The notes below the pieces were generated by a model, which searched no databases, was not told where the DNA came from, and saw only the letters and a program-made list of their open reading frames with translations. The translations under genes were made by a program, and so were the position numbers. From positions 40,200,328 through 40,264,327 of the forward strand of contig NC_068340.1 of the NCBI RefSeq assembly GCF_014633365.1: a stretch of 64,000 nucleotides of DNA, in the 5' to 3' direction. The first letter of the stretch is position 1. Each line of letters begins with the position of its first letter. The DNA comes from Diospyros lotus. Its lineage: Eukaryota; Streptophyta; Magnoliopsida; Ericales; Ebenaceae. Shown here piece after piece: positions 23,191 to 35,303 of the stretch.

Positions 23191-24245
23191 TTTTTTTTTT
23201 TTGTAAGTAGGAATTTCATAAAACGAAAACCAACGCCAAATGGACTACAAATAAAGGTCAAGGAATACCTCAAACCACTAAAAATCAGGGGAAAAACAAT
23301 AATAATCACTATCTGGACCAAAGAAAAACAAAAAGAGAAAGGACAACAACAAAAATAAAAAAAATATGTAAAAGAAATAAACAAAGGCCAAAAGATAACT
23401 ATTGAAAGCATCCGAAAATATATAGGATTAATCCGTTGAGATGATCACCAGCAAATGCTATATTAAGAAGAACACGAGCCCAGAGTAATAGGGCATCCAA
23501 GATTAGCAGGGCATCAAGGGAACATAAGCATCGGAGGCACTGGCACTAACCATGAAACCATAAGATTACATCAACCATCATCTAGAAGCAAAAAACATCA
23601 ACTCATAAGGGATCTCAAGAGCCACCAGACAAGATGAAAGGCGTGACTCTACAAAGATGACCTGAAGTGAACGGTCGCTAGACGGACCCAAACAACACAC
23701 TAGATTTGATGCGTCATGTAATGATCCATAATTAAGATTTAAATTAATTATTCATTATCAAGGTAATTTAATTTAAAAAAGAATATTAATTAATGATAAT
23801 AGAGTTGCTGTCTTTTATTTTGACTGTGCCAGGTTGTCTCTTGTATCTCCTATTGTCTGCACAGGGTCTGTATGTATTTTTATATACTCCATGACCGCTG
23901 TTTCAGTGGGGTACTTGTGGGCATGCTCGTTTACTGTTTTTGCTTTCGCCGTCGTATTGTCTATGTATGCATGTCTGGGTATTTTTGTCTTTTGTCTTTT
24001 GTCTATTCCTCTTCCCTTCTGTGAGCGCACTCGTTCGGATAGACCGGGTAGTTGGGATATCCGAGCGAGGGTGCTTACACGTCAACTGAGAAACAAATCT
24101 CTCTTGATCTCAAAAGCATCTATTGTTGTGTTCCTTCCAAATGAAATACACCAAAGCATGAAGTGCTAGCCTACTTGCGACTTGCCACGTACCCTTGCCA
24201 CTCCATCTAATAGCCACCCAGAACATACCAGTATCCCATCGGAAC
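23191..24245 (-). mobile_element. 5'-truncated LINE, second copy, interrupted
   Basis: Same LINE 3' end as 16253-16939, with flanks GCATTTAATG (23181-23190) and CATTTAATGTT (24247-24257). The 363-bp LTR element at 23717-24079 sits inside it. The minus-strand T run at 23191-23202 marks the poly(A). Confidence 0.7.
23717..24079 (+). mobile_element. Short LTR-type element, perfect CGTCA TSD
   Basis: It opens TGTAATGATCC and closes GGTGCTTACA; CGTCA flanks it at 23712-23716 and 24080-24084, and the paralogous LINE copy shows the unfilled site (CGCCA, near 16777). Its right 280 bases follow 31800-32080 of the 2.6-kb element in order (ACTGTGCCAGG, GACCGCTGT, CGTTCGGATAG), so it is an internally deleted relative. 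The open frames inside are incidental. Confidence 0.75.
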
Positions 24246-24444
24246 ACATTTAATGTTGTCAGTTTCATCTTTTGAGTTCATTAAATGTATTTCAGACCTA
24301 ATGAATGAACTCTCATGATTTATCATTAATTGTCATAGATACCAAAAGTGGCATTTGTGACTCAATTGAAGCATTCCAATTGTCATTTGTCATGTCAGTT
24401 AACATTCAATGTAGAAAATCTTTAAATAAAAAATGAAACTGCTT

Positions 24445-25550
24445 AAAATGAGATGATAAGGTACATGTTACTCTATTCATGTCAAAATACAAGATGTTAA
24501 ATTGATTTAAAAATAAAGGTTAAGAGGTGTAATCAAATAATAAAAAAGTCTGAATTGTCACACGAAAAAAAAGTTTAAAATATATGAGTTAAATGGATTA
24601 GAGAATGCAAGTTTAGGTGTGTAATTGAAATAAGAAAAAATTTAAAAGTGCAAGAGACAAAAATATAGATTTGGCCATTGTAATTAAGTTGTTTCGAATT
24701 AAGCTGTATCTTTTAGCTACTTTGTCAAGTAAACTTTTAGTTAAAGAAAATGTTAGAACACTATTGTTGTATCATTTTCATGGGTATTATAATTAAGAAT
24801 AAAAATTGTAGAAAAAGTATTATACGTTAATATGTAGTGCTTGACTTGCTTTTTTGTCTTGGTCTTCTAGTCAATGCATCAAGCATGCTAGTCTGATAAA
24901 CTTTGGTGACTTTCCAAAGGCAAAAACTTTAATTTTTAGAAAAAAGACACCACCACACTAGTGCCCTTGGAAAATCTGTTCATTGATATATATATATATA
25001 TATATATATATCGTTTTAGAGGGATGATGCTAGTATGTCTAAAAGTGACGTAAGCATGTAAAATATTTAAAAAGACAAAAATACCCTCTCTTTTTTTCAT
25101 TTTTTTTTTTTACGTTCTTCCTTGAGCAATGGTTCGGTTGAGCTAACTTATCAAATTCTAGTTTTATTAAGATTGTTATCTTATCTTATGATATTAATTT
25201 GATGGGGGAAGTCTCTCTCAGATATTTTTTAATCAGATGATGATTTTAGTTAAATGATTAGAATAAGTTTGACCATTTTGATTCTCCTATAATTGTAATT
25301 TGGTACCTATAAATAGATAATCCTGGTATAGTAATTGATGGACCAATTATAATAACTTATAGAGAAATATAATCAAATTATTATAGTTGTATATCTGGTG
25401 CAACCTAAAACTTGATAATTAAAAGATTAATGTGTGATGTGACCAATTATCTCAAACTCCCAAGTTAGTTTTCTTTAGCTAGTCGATTATCTCTTCATGG
25501 GACATTATTGACATAAGTTGTTGAGCTAATTTGTACTAATTTTGTAGGTG
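24445..25550. other. AT-rich intergenic, mosaic of nearby repeats
   Basis: 24445-24790 matches 19883-20250 (GAGATGATAAGGTACATGTTA and following). 24985-25010 is an (AT)n run, followed by GAGGGATGATGCTAGTATGT, similar to 14210. The rest shows no gene and no terminal repeats that I could define. Confidence 0.5.
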
Positions 25551-26105
25551 TCATTATTTTTCTCACCATTTTGGTGAATTAATATCACATATGTGTATAC
25601 ATGTGTGTGTACACATTATATGTGATCATAATTCATTTATGGGATTTATAAAAAAAAATTCATTTATGAGATGGCAAGGGTTGCCATATTAATTAGTTTC
25701 AAAAGCAAGCTCTAGAACACTTGGCCATAAATGCTTACTTAAATGCCTCCAATTCTTCTTTCCATCACTCGTTTTCTTAGAAATTTCAACCTCCACAACA
25801 ACACACACTTGGATGGATTTTCACATTTATTTCTTTTTTTTCTCTTTCTAAATTCTTTTTAAATTGCTCCAACGTCCCATCAAAGTTGAAGTCTCCTCCA
25901 ATGACCCTTCTTTCCTGGTCCAACTCCACTAAATAAAAAAATGATTACCCATAAAACCCTTCACACAGGGGAAGTGTCACAAGGTCGACAGACTGTGGAG
26001 CCACATTGTGATTGAAGCTCTTGGTAAGTATCTAACCATCTAGAAACCAAGATAAGCAATCTCATTTTATCAACCAACGGTGTAAGTAGTTAGGCCTAAC
26101 ATTAT

Positions 26106-26313
26106 TTTTTAGAAAGTCTGGTATACAACAGTTTTCGATCAGGGCTGTCGATTTCTTTCTATAATCTACGGATCAGACTCACACCAACAAATAGGTCAAA
26201 TTAGAATAAGTTTGGGTTGAAGACCCTGCCCTGCCCAGGATTTGAACACAATTTTGGGATATCTAACACTCGAATCTCACACGGACAACCACTTGCACTA
26301 CCCGAGGGGTTAA
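26106..26313 (-). mobile_element. tRNA-type SINE with 16-bp TSD
   Basis: Flanks TTAGGCCTAACATTAT (26090-26105) and TTAGGACTAACATTAT (26314-26329) differ at one base. On the minus strand there is an A-box-like TAGTGCAAGTGG (26289-26300) and a B-box GTTCAAATCC (26238-26247) about 40 bases on, and the element ends in a short A-rich tail (T run at 26106-26110). A decayed copy is at about 52853-53094 in duplication C copy 2. Confidence 0.7.
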
Positions 26314-26654
26314 TTAGGACTAACATTATGATGAGCAGATTAAGAACAACTTTAAATGTAATATTATTACTTTTTTTTTCAATTTTCCACTAACTTAGCA
26401 CTTTGGGAAGGTTCTCGATAACTTTTTATTATACATATAGGTCGGATAGTTGTGGATGCGATTACTTATCTGCTAATTCAAATCATATTGTATTTATTAT
26501 TGGTGATTATTCCTTATATCATCAAAAAGTAATTTTACATTTCATTCTCTAATTCTTAATTAATTAATTTCATTTGTGTTTGTCTGGATAATTTAGTTTA
26601 ATTAGCATTTATAAAATCTTCCCAATGCTGGAAAATGGATGGATAATGTACTTA

Positions 26655-27327
26655 GGGCGTTTGGTACATAAGAAGTTTTTAGATTCTTGAAAATGTTAAA
26701 TTAGAAATCTATATTTTCATGTCAGGTACAATTCTTTTAAAAAGAATTCTAAAAAATTAACATTCTTAGAATTTATTTTTAATCAACTTTTCCACAAAAA
26801 GATTTTTATTGAGGGGTTGGAAATCTTGAATTCCCATGAACTTGGAAAAGCTTTTAACAAATAAAAAGTCTAAAACACCTCTTACTCTCTTATAACCCCA
26901 TAACCCTTTCACGATTATCTTTGTCATAACTTACTTCTTACAAATATATACGTAATATATTATACAAGCATATAAAATGTGTATATATATACACAAACGT
27001 ATTCATACAAATATATATATTATGTATATATATAATGTATATATATATAATGTGTAAAAAAAATAACATTTTTAAACTTCTGAAAAAGTTATGGGTCCCA
27101 ATATTTTATATACTAGAAATAATTTATTATTCTTAAATAAAAAATCAAATAAGGATAATTTTGAAAAAAAATATGAATCTCCAAGAATGTTGTATTTAAA
27201 CCAAACATAAGAATGTAAAATTTACAAAAAAGAATATCCGACATTCCTAAAAATGTTTAAATCTAACTAAATATAGAATTATATAAATTCTAAAAATAAA
27301 AAAATTTCTCCCCCTCCTCAAAGTGTT
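26655..27327. mobile_element. PIF/Harbinger-type MITE, TTA TSD
   Basis: It opens GGGCGTTTGGTACATA after TTA (26652-26654) and ends before TTA at 27328-27330; the right terminal repeat is worn. The partner at 53433-53942 keeps clearer ends. Present in both C copies, so it is older than that duplication. An (AT)n/TATATA cluster lies at 26945-27055. Confidence 0.6.
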
Positions 27328-27330
27328 TTA

Positions 27331-29118
27331 TGCACAAAGATGAGGAACCAATCCTTGAACTTGGCAGTGTTTGGAAGCCATCATTTAATATTAGACTTAA
27401 GTTTGGATTAATCAATGCTATAATCAGACAAATGAGTTCTTTTAAAATGGATCAATTCTTGATCATTTTCCCTTAAATATGATTAATTTTAGACAGATGG
27501 TTCTCAAGTTTTGTCGAATCCAATTTAGCAAATCAAATCTTTTTAATCAGTCTTATGACCAAATTGGGAAATGAAATCTTTTAAAATGGGTAATCAACCA
27601 CTAATCTTCTTCCACGATTTGAATGTTCTAGCTGGTTTCTGTTCTTTAGTTATTGTTTTCCTTTACGTGTAATCAAAGACTTTGTTTGTTTGATGATGCA
27701 ACACTTCCTGTTAGTCAATCTTGTGGATTAGAATTGGATTGAATTTCAAACCATAATCGATGAGTTTTGATTTTAAAATCTATTTTCGATGGGCTTGTAC
27801 CCCTAAAAATAACCTTATGAAATTTCATAACGAGAATTGTTTGTGACTATACTCAAAAATATCATTCACGAGGAGAATAACCCAGAGGAAATTTTGTTCT
27901 TATTGTGGAATACTACTCAACACGTAAAGACACCACTTTCTATTTTGAGTAAGAAATGGCCCCAAACTCAAAAATATATATATATATATATATTTGCGTT
28001 ATGAAGTTATATTAATAAAATATTTTTTAAAAATAAAAATTAATTATGTTAATAAATTTTGATCTTGTAACCTCTAAATAATAATTAATCTTTCACATAA
28101 TTTTACCACTACATTATAACTCATTTTATTTAAATTTTGTCTAAAAATTTAAAAATATATTTTAATTGTTAAATACTACCCGATAAACTTTCATTTAGAA
28201 TTTTTAACTTTTTACGCTATGTGTAGCACGAGTCATCCTTCTATCATGTATTTGTGTATATATAGTCTAAGTCTATATTTTTATCTTAGTGTTTTCATGT
28301 TTTTTTATGTGATAATTCAATTTTTTTTACTATTTTGATGACATCTTTAAAACTTAATTTTTGAGTTAATTTAACTTATATATTTTAATTTTTTTCATAT
28401 GACAAATTAATTTTTTTATTATTTTGATTACACTATTAGATATGTATTTTTAAATTAATTTAACCTTTATACTTTCATGTGTAAAAAAATAAAAGATAAA
28501 GTGAAAAGATAAAATACATATCATACTTTATTTATATCACAGGACAAGGGTTAAATTGACTAAAAAATATAAGTTTATGAATGTAATCGAAAGAATAAAA
28601 AATTTATATTATCACATGAAAAAAAATTAAAGTATAAGAGTTAAATTAAATTAAAAATTTTAATTGTGAAAGAATCACAAAAGTATAAAAACAAAAATAT
28701 AGATTTTGCCTATACATTTAGGGTAAATTACACTTTTAGTTTTAAAATTTTACATTTCATAACAAATTGATTATTATACTTGTCCCACAACCACTAAATT
28801 TTAATTTTTGTTATAATTCAGTTTTTCTTTTGATTTTTTGTCAAATTTTGTTAACGAAAATTGATATGAGATATATTAATGTTAACCCCAATATTACTTA
28901 GTGTTAGAATTGACACAAACTCTATAATTAAGTGATTTTAAAATTTATATTAATATATGTTATATTAATTTTTATTAAAAAATTTAAAAATCAAATTATA
29001 TAAAAAATTAATTTTAGTGGCTATTGTAACAAAAATAATAATTCATTTATTATGAAATTATATATATATATATATATATATTCTTCCTATACCATCAGCC
29101 TTATCTCAATATGTGTTT
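27331..29118. other. AT-rich intergenic, no gene
   Basis: It contains the 27511-27780 segment shared with 14225-14480 and 56650-56960, an (AT)n run at 27976-27995, and 28770-29108 shared with 17930 and 57995. I see no coding sequence. Confidence 0.5.
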
Positions 29119-29193
29119 TTTTTTAAATAAGAATTTATAAAATAAAAACAACACCAGAACGACTATAAATTAAGGTCAAGACAAATTTCGAAT
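29119..29193 (-). mobile_element. LINE-like 3' end split by a solo LTR
   Basis: The T run at 29119-29127 followed by AATTTATAAAATAAAAAC and AAATTAAGGTCAAGAC mirrors the LINE 3' end at 16253. Sequence resumes at about 33768-33960 (GGGGCTAAGACATAGCAACG; GGCCAAAAAATAAAAATAAA) beyond the LTR insertion. The paired pieces in copy 2 are 58308-58360 and 59590-59760. No intact reading frame. Confidence 0.45.
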
Positions 29194-29493
29194 TGTTGGT
29201 TCCTTAGGGTATAACTACTCAAGAGGGGGATGAATTGAGTGATTAATTTTTTTTAATTTTAATAAATATTATTGATTAAATATTTTATTAAAAAATATAT
29301 TTGATAAATATAATAAATTATGTTTAAGATTAATAATAAATGTAAACCACAAGATATAAGAAAAATAAATAATATGGAGCACAACACAATTTATAATGGT
29401 TCAATATTTCCACACACACCTAATCTACTCTCTCAATGTCTAGCCACCATTGGGATTCCATTAAATCAAAATCACCAATGTTTCTACACTAAC

Positions 29494-32080
29494 TGTAATA
29501 TCCCAAAAATAATAATAATAATAATAAAAGTGTTAACTAAATTTAGTTAATTAATTTAAATTAATTAATTTGTGTTAAAATTTGAGGCGATGCGCGTGTG
29601 CTTAGAGAGTAAGCAAAGTGGCCAAAATTTGATATTTTTATTTTTTGTCTCATGGAAGCTTCTGGTCAAATGGAAAGCAGAGGAGTAGAGAATGAGAGAT
29701 AGAGATCAGGGGAGCCGAGAGTGAGTAGGGAGTGAGAGGGCTCGGCTGAAGGAGAGATTGAAGGGGAGAGATCGAGATCGAGAGAGTGAGAAAGAGAGAT
29801 CGAACGAGAGGGAGAGAATGAGGTGGCGGTCATGGGAGGCTAGCCGAGCTTTGCTCGGCCATGGCAGCGATGCGAGTAGCGGCAGTGGCAGTAGGCGTGG
29901 TGGCGCGCGGAGGCCGGCTAGGGGCGGGCGAGGGCTGCGCTGGTCGAGGCGGCGGTCGGTGGAGCTCGACCGCGACAAGCGGCCGCTGGTGCGCTGTTGC
30001 AGGAAGAAGAAAAAGAAAAAGAAGAGGAGAAGAAAAAAGAAGAAAGGGAAGGAAAGAAAAATAAGTGAAAAAAATAATAGAATTTGGGATTTTTCGGCAT
30101 GGAAAGTGATCAGGTACGTGGGTAAAAATTAGTCGAAGCATGTCATGTTTAAATTATAAATTTTACGTGATTAAAATTAATTAATTTGAATCTCGGTTGT
30201 ATTATTTGCTAGGAAATTATTTAATTTGTCTCGGGAGCTTGAGAGAGGTCGGAATCAGCTAGTTTCAGGCAAGTTCCTAATACTTTCCTCGTATTCTTTA
30301 ATTCCCGTGAGAAACCCTGTGATTTCTCATATTTTATACCCTCGCTTCGTCTGTTTCGATTCGTTTATTAATTATGGAAATTTGAGTCGTTTGATTTAAA
30401 TTTAATTTATTAAGCTGGTTTCGAGAATTTTATTAACGTGATTTAATTTAAAATAAATATGAGACTTGTTGAGATTTTAATTGTGGTGCGCTTACGTGGG
30501 ATTTTAGACAGCTAAATTAATTATATTACACAGTAGATTTATTTAATTAAAACCGCGATTTTATTTATTGCCAGCGAACGTTTTACTTCGCAGCGGGTGC
30601 GCAAGAAAAGCAAGGAACAGCCGTATAGAGGCAAGCTCTTAACCCTCTCTTCCTGATCTTTAATTCCCATGAAAGACCCCGTGATTTCCTATGTTTTATC
30701 ATCTCCCTTACTCTAATTCGGCTCCTAACCTTATTTGTTATTCTTATTCATTTGTTTTAATTTAAATTAAATCCGAGGCTTCTAGAGTTTTGTTTGTTGT
30801 GAGCTTATGAGAGTTTGTACCGTCCCCACTCCCTTGGGAATGATGCCGAACCAGCCTGAGAATTAGGTTCCTAGACGGGCGAGTTTATTTATGATTTTAT
30901 CGGGTTTATTTACAGTTTTTCTAGGATTTATTTATGGTTCGGTTAGAGTTATCGAGCAGTAGGGCAGGGGTCGATTGTTGGTGACATTGGGGTAGACTAT
31001 TGTTCAGCCCTGATGTGGACCGTCGGGTGGACACCCCTAGTCACTGGTCGTTGACCAGTGCCACGCATTGCTGACAAGCTCTGCCGGTATATGATTTACT
31101 GCATGATTAGATACATTGTATTATTGTTCATGATTTGATATGCACATGGGTACGGGATGCATGTTGGGATATTCATCTATTGAGAATGCTTGGACACGGA
31201 CATTCTAGCTTGGTTAGGTTGCATCCAACGCAGCATATGCATGGTGTGTGGTTTACTATGTGGGCGGAGCATGGCCTGATGCCTGGATGTATGGGCGCCT
31301 TGTATCACGTTGATGCTCACTACGCCATTGCATTTTTATGTGCATTGCATGGCTACTAGTAGTTATTAGTTCTCGGACGGGAGTACCGTTCTGAGGGAGC
31401 CTATGGCTCGGTTATCGGGAGTACCAGCCCGGGATCGCGTGCGCAGGTTTGTGGAGATATTTGTTGCCTTTCAAGACAGCGACAGGTTGGTATGAGACTT
31501 GGGTGTCGTGTGTCTTGTGTGGGCCCTAGGGACTGGTATGTGTTTTATTATGCTATTTTGCTGTGTTGTAGCGTCTCACGCTTTGTGTGTACCTGGGGGT
31601 TTATTTTGGGGAAAGTTTTCTGGTTATGTTCAGCCTTCAGGCTTTCTTTTCCTTATGCTTGCTGAGTCTCTCCACTCACTTTGCTTTCCATCATTCCAGG
31701 TAGTGCCAGCATGGGTTCGAGCAAGGGAGTCAGCGTCAAGCGGCCGAGTCGGTATGGTGTACAGGTAGTCCCGTCAATCCTTATCAACTCTGATGGTTGT
31801 GTAGGGTCTATTCTCTTATTTTCTTACTGTGCCAGGTCTTTCCTCGAGTCTCGTGTATGTCGGCACAGGAGTTCGTATTCTTTTACTTATCTTGTGACCG
31901 CTGTGCTAGCGGGGTACCCATAGTGCATGCATGTGTATATAGTTTAGCTTCCGCTGTTCTTATTTTTGTGTATGTATGCCAGGATGGTCTTTGTCTCGTG
32001 TTTCATTATTTTTTCCCTTCCGTAAGTGCTCCCGTTCGGATAGTCCGGGCAGCTGGGATATCCGGGTAGGGGTGCTTACA
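29494..32080 (+). mobile_element. 2.6-kb LTR-type element, TGTAATATCC...GCTTACA
   Basis: Flanks CTAAC (29489-29493) and CTAAT (32081-32085) form a 5-bp TSD with one change; the partner locus at about 58675 is empty. The left part has a purine-rich tract (29690-30060), where GAGAGA and AAGAAGAAA runs plus a GC-rich patch make long but unconvincing Arg/Lys/Glu-rich frames. The right part (30200-32080) has moderate GC content and no recognisable gag or pol domain. It most likely is a large solo LTR; a gypsy origin is a guess from size. The 363-bp element at 23717 is a deleted relative. Confidence 0.6.
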
Positions 32081-32128
32081 CTAATTCACCTTGAAAACTA
32101 GATTCACACCTAAATTACAATGGGTTCT

Positions 32129-32874
32129 TGTAACATCCTGTATCGAGCGATAGGAAGAACCGGAACAACTTACCTTGATGGGCCTACACGAACTTCCCAG
32201 GGGGGTCACCCATCCCTGAATTACCCCAAGTCAAGCACGTTTAACTTGAGAGTTTTTTGCCAACATTCAGCCCAAAAGGTATCAAGCTGGTGTTGTTTCC
32301 TTTCTTACACTATTCTCGATATATTCTAACTTCTCTGGGCTCTCGGGGTATTACATTCTCCCCCCTTAAGCACATGACGTCCTCGTCATGCAACCTTACA
32401 ACCGGTCCCAGATCTCCCCCTTGCATGGCCAATGTGGGATTCGCCTAAGGTGCCTACACGCACCCCCCATAGGGGCCTACACACCCCCATCGGGACTCAG
32501 CTTTCTCGCTGAAGTTTGCCCCACCACCGCGCTCAGAGGCTCGAGGGTCGGCTCTGATACCATTTGTAACATCTCGTATCGAGCGATAGGAAGAATCGGA
32601 ACAACTTACCTTGATGGGTCTACACGAACTTCTCAAGGGGGGGAGAATGTAATACCCTGAGAGCCCAGAGAAATTAGTATATATCGAGGATAGTGTAAGA
32701 AAGGAAACAACACTAGCTGGATACTTTTTGGGCTGAATGTTGGCAAATAACTTTCAAGTTAAGCGTGCTTAATCTCGGGTAATCCAAGGATGGGTGACCC
32801 CCCTGGGAAGTTCGTGTAGGCCCATCAGGATAAGTTGTTATGGTCCTTCCTATCGCTCGATACGGGATGTTATA
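32129..32874. mobile_element. Cassandra TRIM with 5S-rRNA-like, oppositely facing LTRs
   Basis: Perfect TSD GTTCT (32124-32128, 32875-32879). Two 227-bp LTRs lie at 32129-32355 (minus orientation) and 32648-32874 (plus orientation). Each carries 5S-rRNA-like internal promoter sequence (AAGTTAAGCGTGCTT, then GGATGGGTGACC and CCTGGGAAGT; plus copy about 32757-32815), the hallmark of Cassandra. In minus orientation the interior shows a tRNA-Met-type primer site TGGTATCAGAGC (32551-32562), an upstream partial LTR (32565-about 32632), and a purine tract next to the left LTR (32356-32367). A second purine tract at about 32634-32647 abuts the right LTR. Normal elements have both LTRs in the same direction, so this copy is rearranged. 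Confidence 0.85.
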
Positions 32875-33751
32875 GTTCTAAACAACCACTACACCAATAT
32901 TTTCTTCCTAGCTTACCTTAGAAACTAGATTCATTTAGATTTTAATAGATCTAGAAAACTTATACAATCCTCAATAATAATTTAAATGTTTACAAATAAT
33001 TTGTCCACACTTGGACACAAATAAATAATTAAGAACAAATTATACAAAACAATAATATTTAAATAAATAAATAAATTTGTAACATCAAATGGAGAAGTTC
33101 AGATTTGTCATAGAAGACTTGACAAACTTTTCTCCTCTTGTTTTGTGGTTCTTCGATGGATGTGCAATAATATTTCGAGAGTCTTGGATTGCTTGAATGT
33201 TTTGCTTGAGAGAGTTTGAGAGTTTTCGGGTACTTTGGATATGCAATGGAAGTAAATGGATTATCAAAAAATGAGTTTGGGGGGTATTTATAAGTATTTT
33301 AGCCACTAAAGAAATGATTAATATGAAGTTTGAAATTCAAAAAATGTTTAGACTTTCTCAAATAATAAGAAAACATGCCTCACCTTTAATTAAAAATATA
33401 TTTATTTTTTACATGAGAAATCAAGATTTAAAAATTCAAATATAAGCTTTTTGAGACATAAATGATTAAAAGAAGAAAACGTGTCTCTAAAAATAATATT
33501 CTTTAATTTAAAATAAATTTATTTTTTGTATAAGTAAGAGAAATCATGTCTAAAAATAATTCTCCTTTAATTAAAATTTTAAATATAAGATTTTGATACA
33601 TAAATGATTAAAACAATAAAATATATTTAAAAATAATCTATTTTAATTTAAAATAAATTCACTTTTTACATGAATAAAAAAAATATTTATATCATAAAAA
33701 TATTTTTATTAATCATCAAAACTTAATTAATATGAGCAAGTTAACTCAATA

Positions 33752-34915
33752 TAAATCATCAAAGAAAACCAGGGGCTAAGACATAGCAACGATCATCCTC
33801 TGGGCCAAAAAATAAAAATAAAAAGATAAAAAAAGTACTGAAAATATATACAATAGTCAGAAAAAAATTGAAACCAATATCTAAACTCAAAGCTTCTAAT
33901 ATCAAGCATGAAGCTCTATGATCACAATAACCAGTATCCAAAAACAAACAATCGACTGCGCAATGGGTATATAAGTATCTCAATAGTATCTCAATATGTC
34001 ATACTATTAAATATATATATGATGTTATATGTAACATTAATATAAATATATAAACATTATTTAAAATATTGAGTATTGAGATAATATTTTTCTTCCTTAT
34101 GTGCTGCTACTGAACAATTGAGAGGTCAATGTACCTTGTGGAAAAGATTAATTGCAAAGCTAAACACCCTCTTGACCCTAAGCCTCGTATCATTGTCACT
34201 TGAGGGTCAATTGTTCTAGAAAGGCCTTGAATTCAACCCCCTCTCTTTCACTTTTATCATTCTTTGTCTTGCCTCATGAATTTTGAGTGGTTTTTGTCAA
34301 TACGAGTTAGGTTTAGAAAGACGTAAAATCGCACGGTTAGTTACTGAATTATGTATTTTATAAGAAATTAATTTGATTATGTCTAAGAAAGTGTACTCAA
34401 TCCAAAGAAAAGGGCTCAAAAACCTATCAAAAGAATAAATTCATTTAATATGAGTGAAATTATTAGATAATCGAGAAACCAAGAGACAGCTGAGGGATTT
34501 CATCTAAGAATCTCTCTCTGAGCCTTTGAGAGACCATTTTGAGATCTCACACCTTGCTTAACCATTATTATTCGAGAGACTCTTGAAGATTACGCAGACC
34601 CGAAAGCCTCTCTCTCAATTACGGGAAAGACTCTTTCAGGAGAGTATAAATCTTAAAAGACTTGAATCTTCAAACACTATTCACTTCCGGTGTTCCCGCC
34701 TATGAATGTCCATTAAGAAATACGGCTTTCCTTCCACTTGTCAATTTGCTCCCCCTATAAATGAGAGACTCTTCATTTAGTAAAGATATGTTCACAATTC
34801 TATTCAAATTATAATTTTACATATCTTTTAAACTTCAGGCTTGAGATTGACATAAGTGTTGAAAGATTTGTAGGAAAGACTCACCCAAGTCTTTAACTAG
34901 CTTCTTCCTTTATAG
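33752..34915. repeat. LINE remnant and R18 copy 3
   Basis: 33768-33960 continues the LINE-like 3' region. 33995-34622 matches R18 copy 1 (18310-18938) nearly throughout. 34623-34915 is moderately AT-rich, resembles nothing else here, and has no gene. Confidence 0.6.
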
Positions 34916-35303
34916 TCCATTTAATTAAATTACAATAATTGGTTACCATAGAAATTAAGACAGTTTGTAGTCAATTTAATTAAATTACAATAAAATTGTT
35001 CTATGGATCGGATTAAGTGCTTGGCTTTCAACTAAATGATTTTTAAGTGGTTGTATCATTGATTAACGTCATTAAGTAGAAAATTAGGGGTAACCTGGCT
35101 CTTTCACTTCTAGAATAAATTTTTTTAATAGTCAATATGTTGCAATTAGTCATTTGATTTTTTTTCTTTTTTATCTAATATATACATATATATATATATA
35201 TGAATAATGATACCGGGCTCGAAATAAGGAGGCGAATTAGGTGTCCTACTAATAAAAATTACAAGATTTTTAGTTCATTGAATGCTTAATTCACCATTTC
35301 TCG

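Larger units (their letters stand above)
21546..24444 (+). repeat. Segmental duplication B, copy 2
   Basis: Direct partner of 14309-17138. It carries two later insertions (21953-22522 and 23717-24079) and lacks the Harbinger element at the site near 23030. At 24445 it switches to sequence matching 19883-20250, so the joint is mosaic. Confidence 0.8.
29194..33751 (+). mobile_element. 1.2-kb solo LTR carrying two nested insertions
   Basis: It opens TGTTGGTTCCTTAGGG and ends CTCAATA (CA decayed to TA), with CGAAT at 29189-29193 on the left and TAAAT on the right. The uninterrupted partner at 58361-59581 has CGAAT on the right, confirming a CGAAT TSD. Nested inside are the LTR element 29494-32080 and the Cassandra element 32129-32874. 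The phrase CTCAAGAGGGGGATGAATTGAG is common in plant LTRs. No retroelement proteins. Confidence 0.7.
25551..33990 (+). repeat. Segmental duplication C, copy 1
   Basis: It aligns with 52326-59800 in the same order: SINE, Harbinger MITE, LINE-like end and 1.2-kb solo LTR. Copy 1 uniquely holds the 2.6-kb LTR element and the Cassandra element inside the solo LTR; copy 2 uniquely holds the 2.5-kb LTR element at 54039. Segments 27975-28243 and 57141-57453 do not match each other. No protein gene lies in this block. Confidence 0.8.

Noticed and set aside
29706..30141. Several 60-124-codon frames on both strands
   Set aside because: They arise from purine-rich runs (GAGAGA, AAGAAG) in an LTR-type element; Arg/Lys/Glu or Ser/Leu composition only.
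32754..32826. A 5S rRNA gene
   Set aside because: Only the promoter-like parts match and the sequence sits within an LTR with TG...TA ends, a primer site and a purine tract; it is a Cassandra element.
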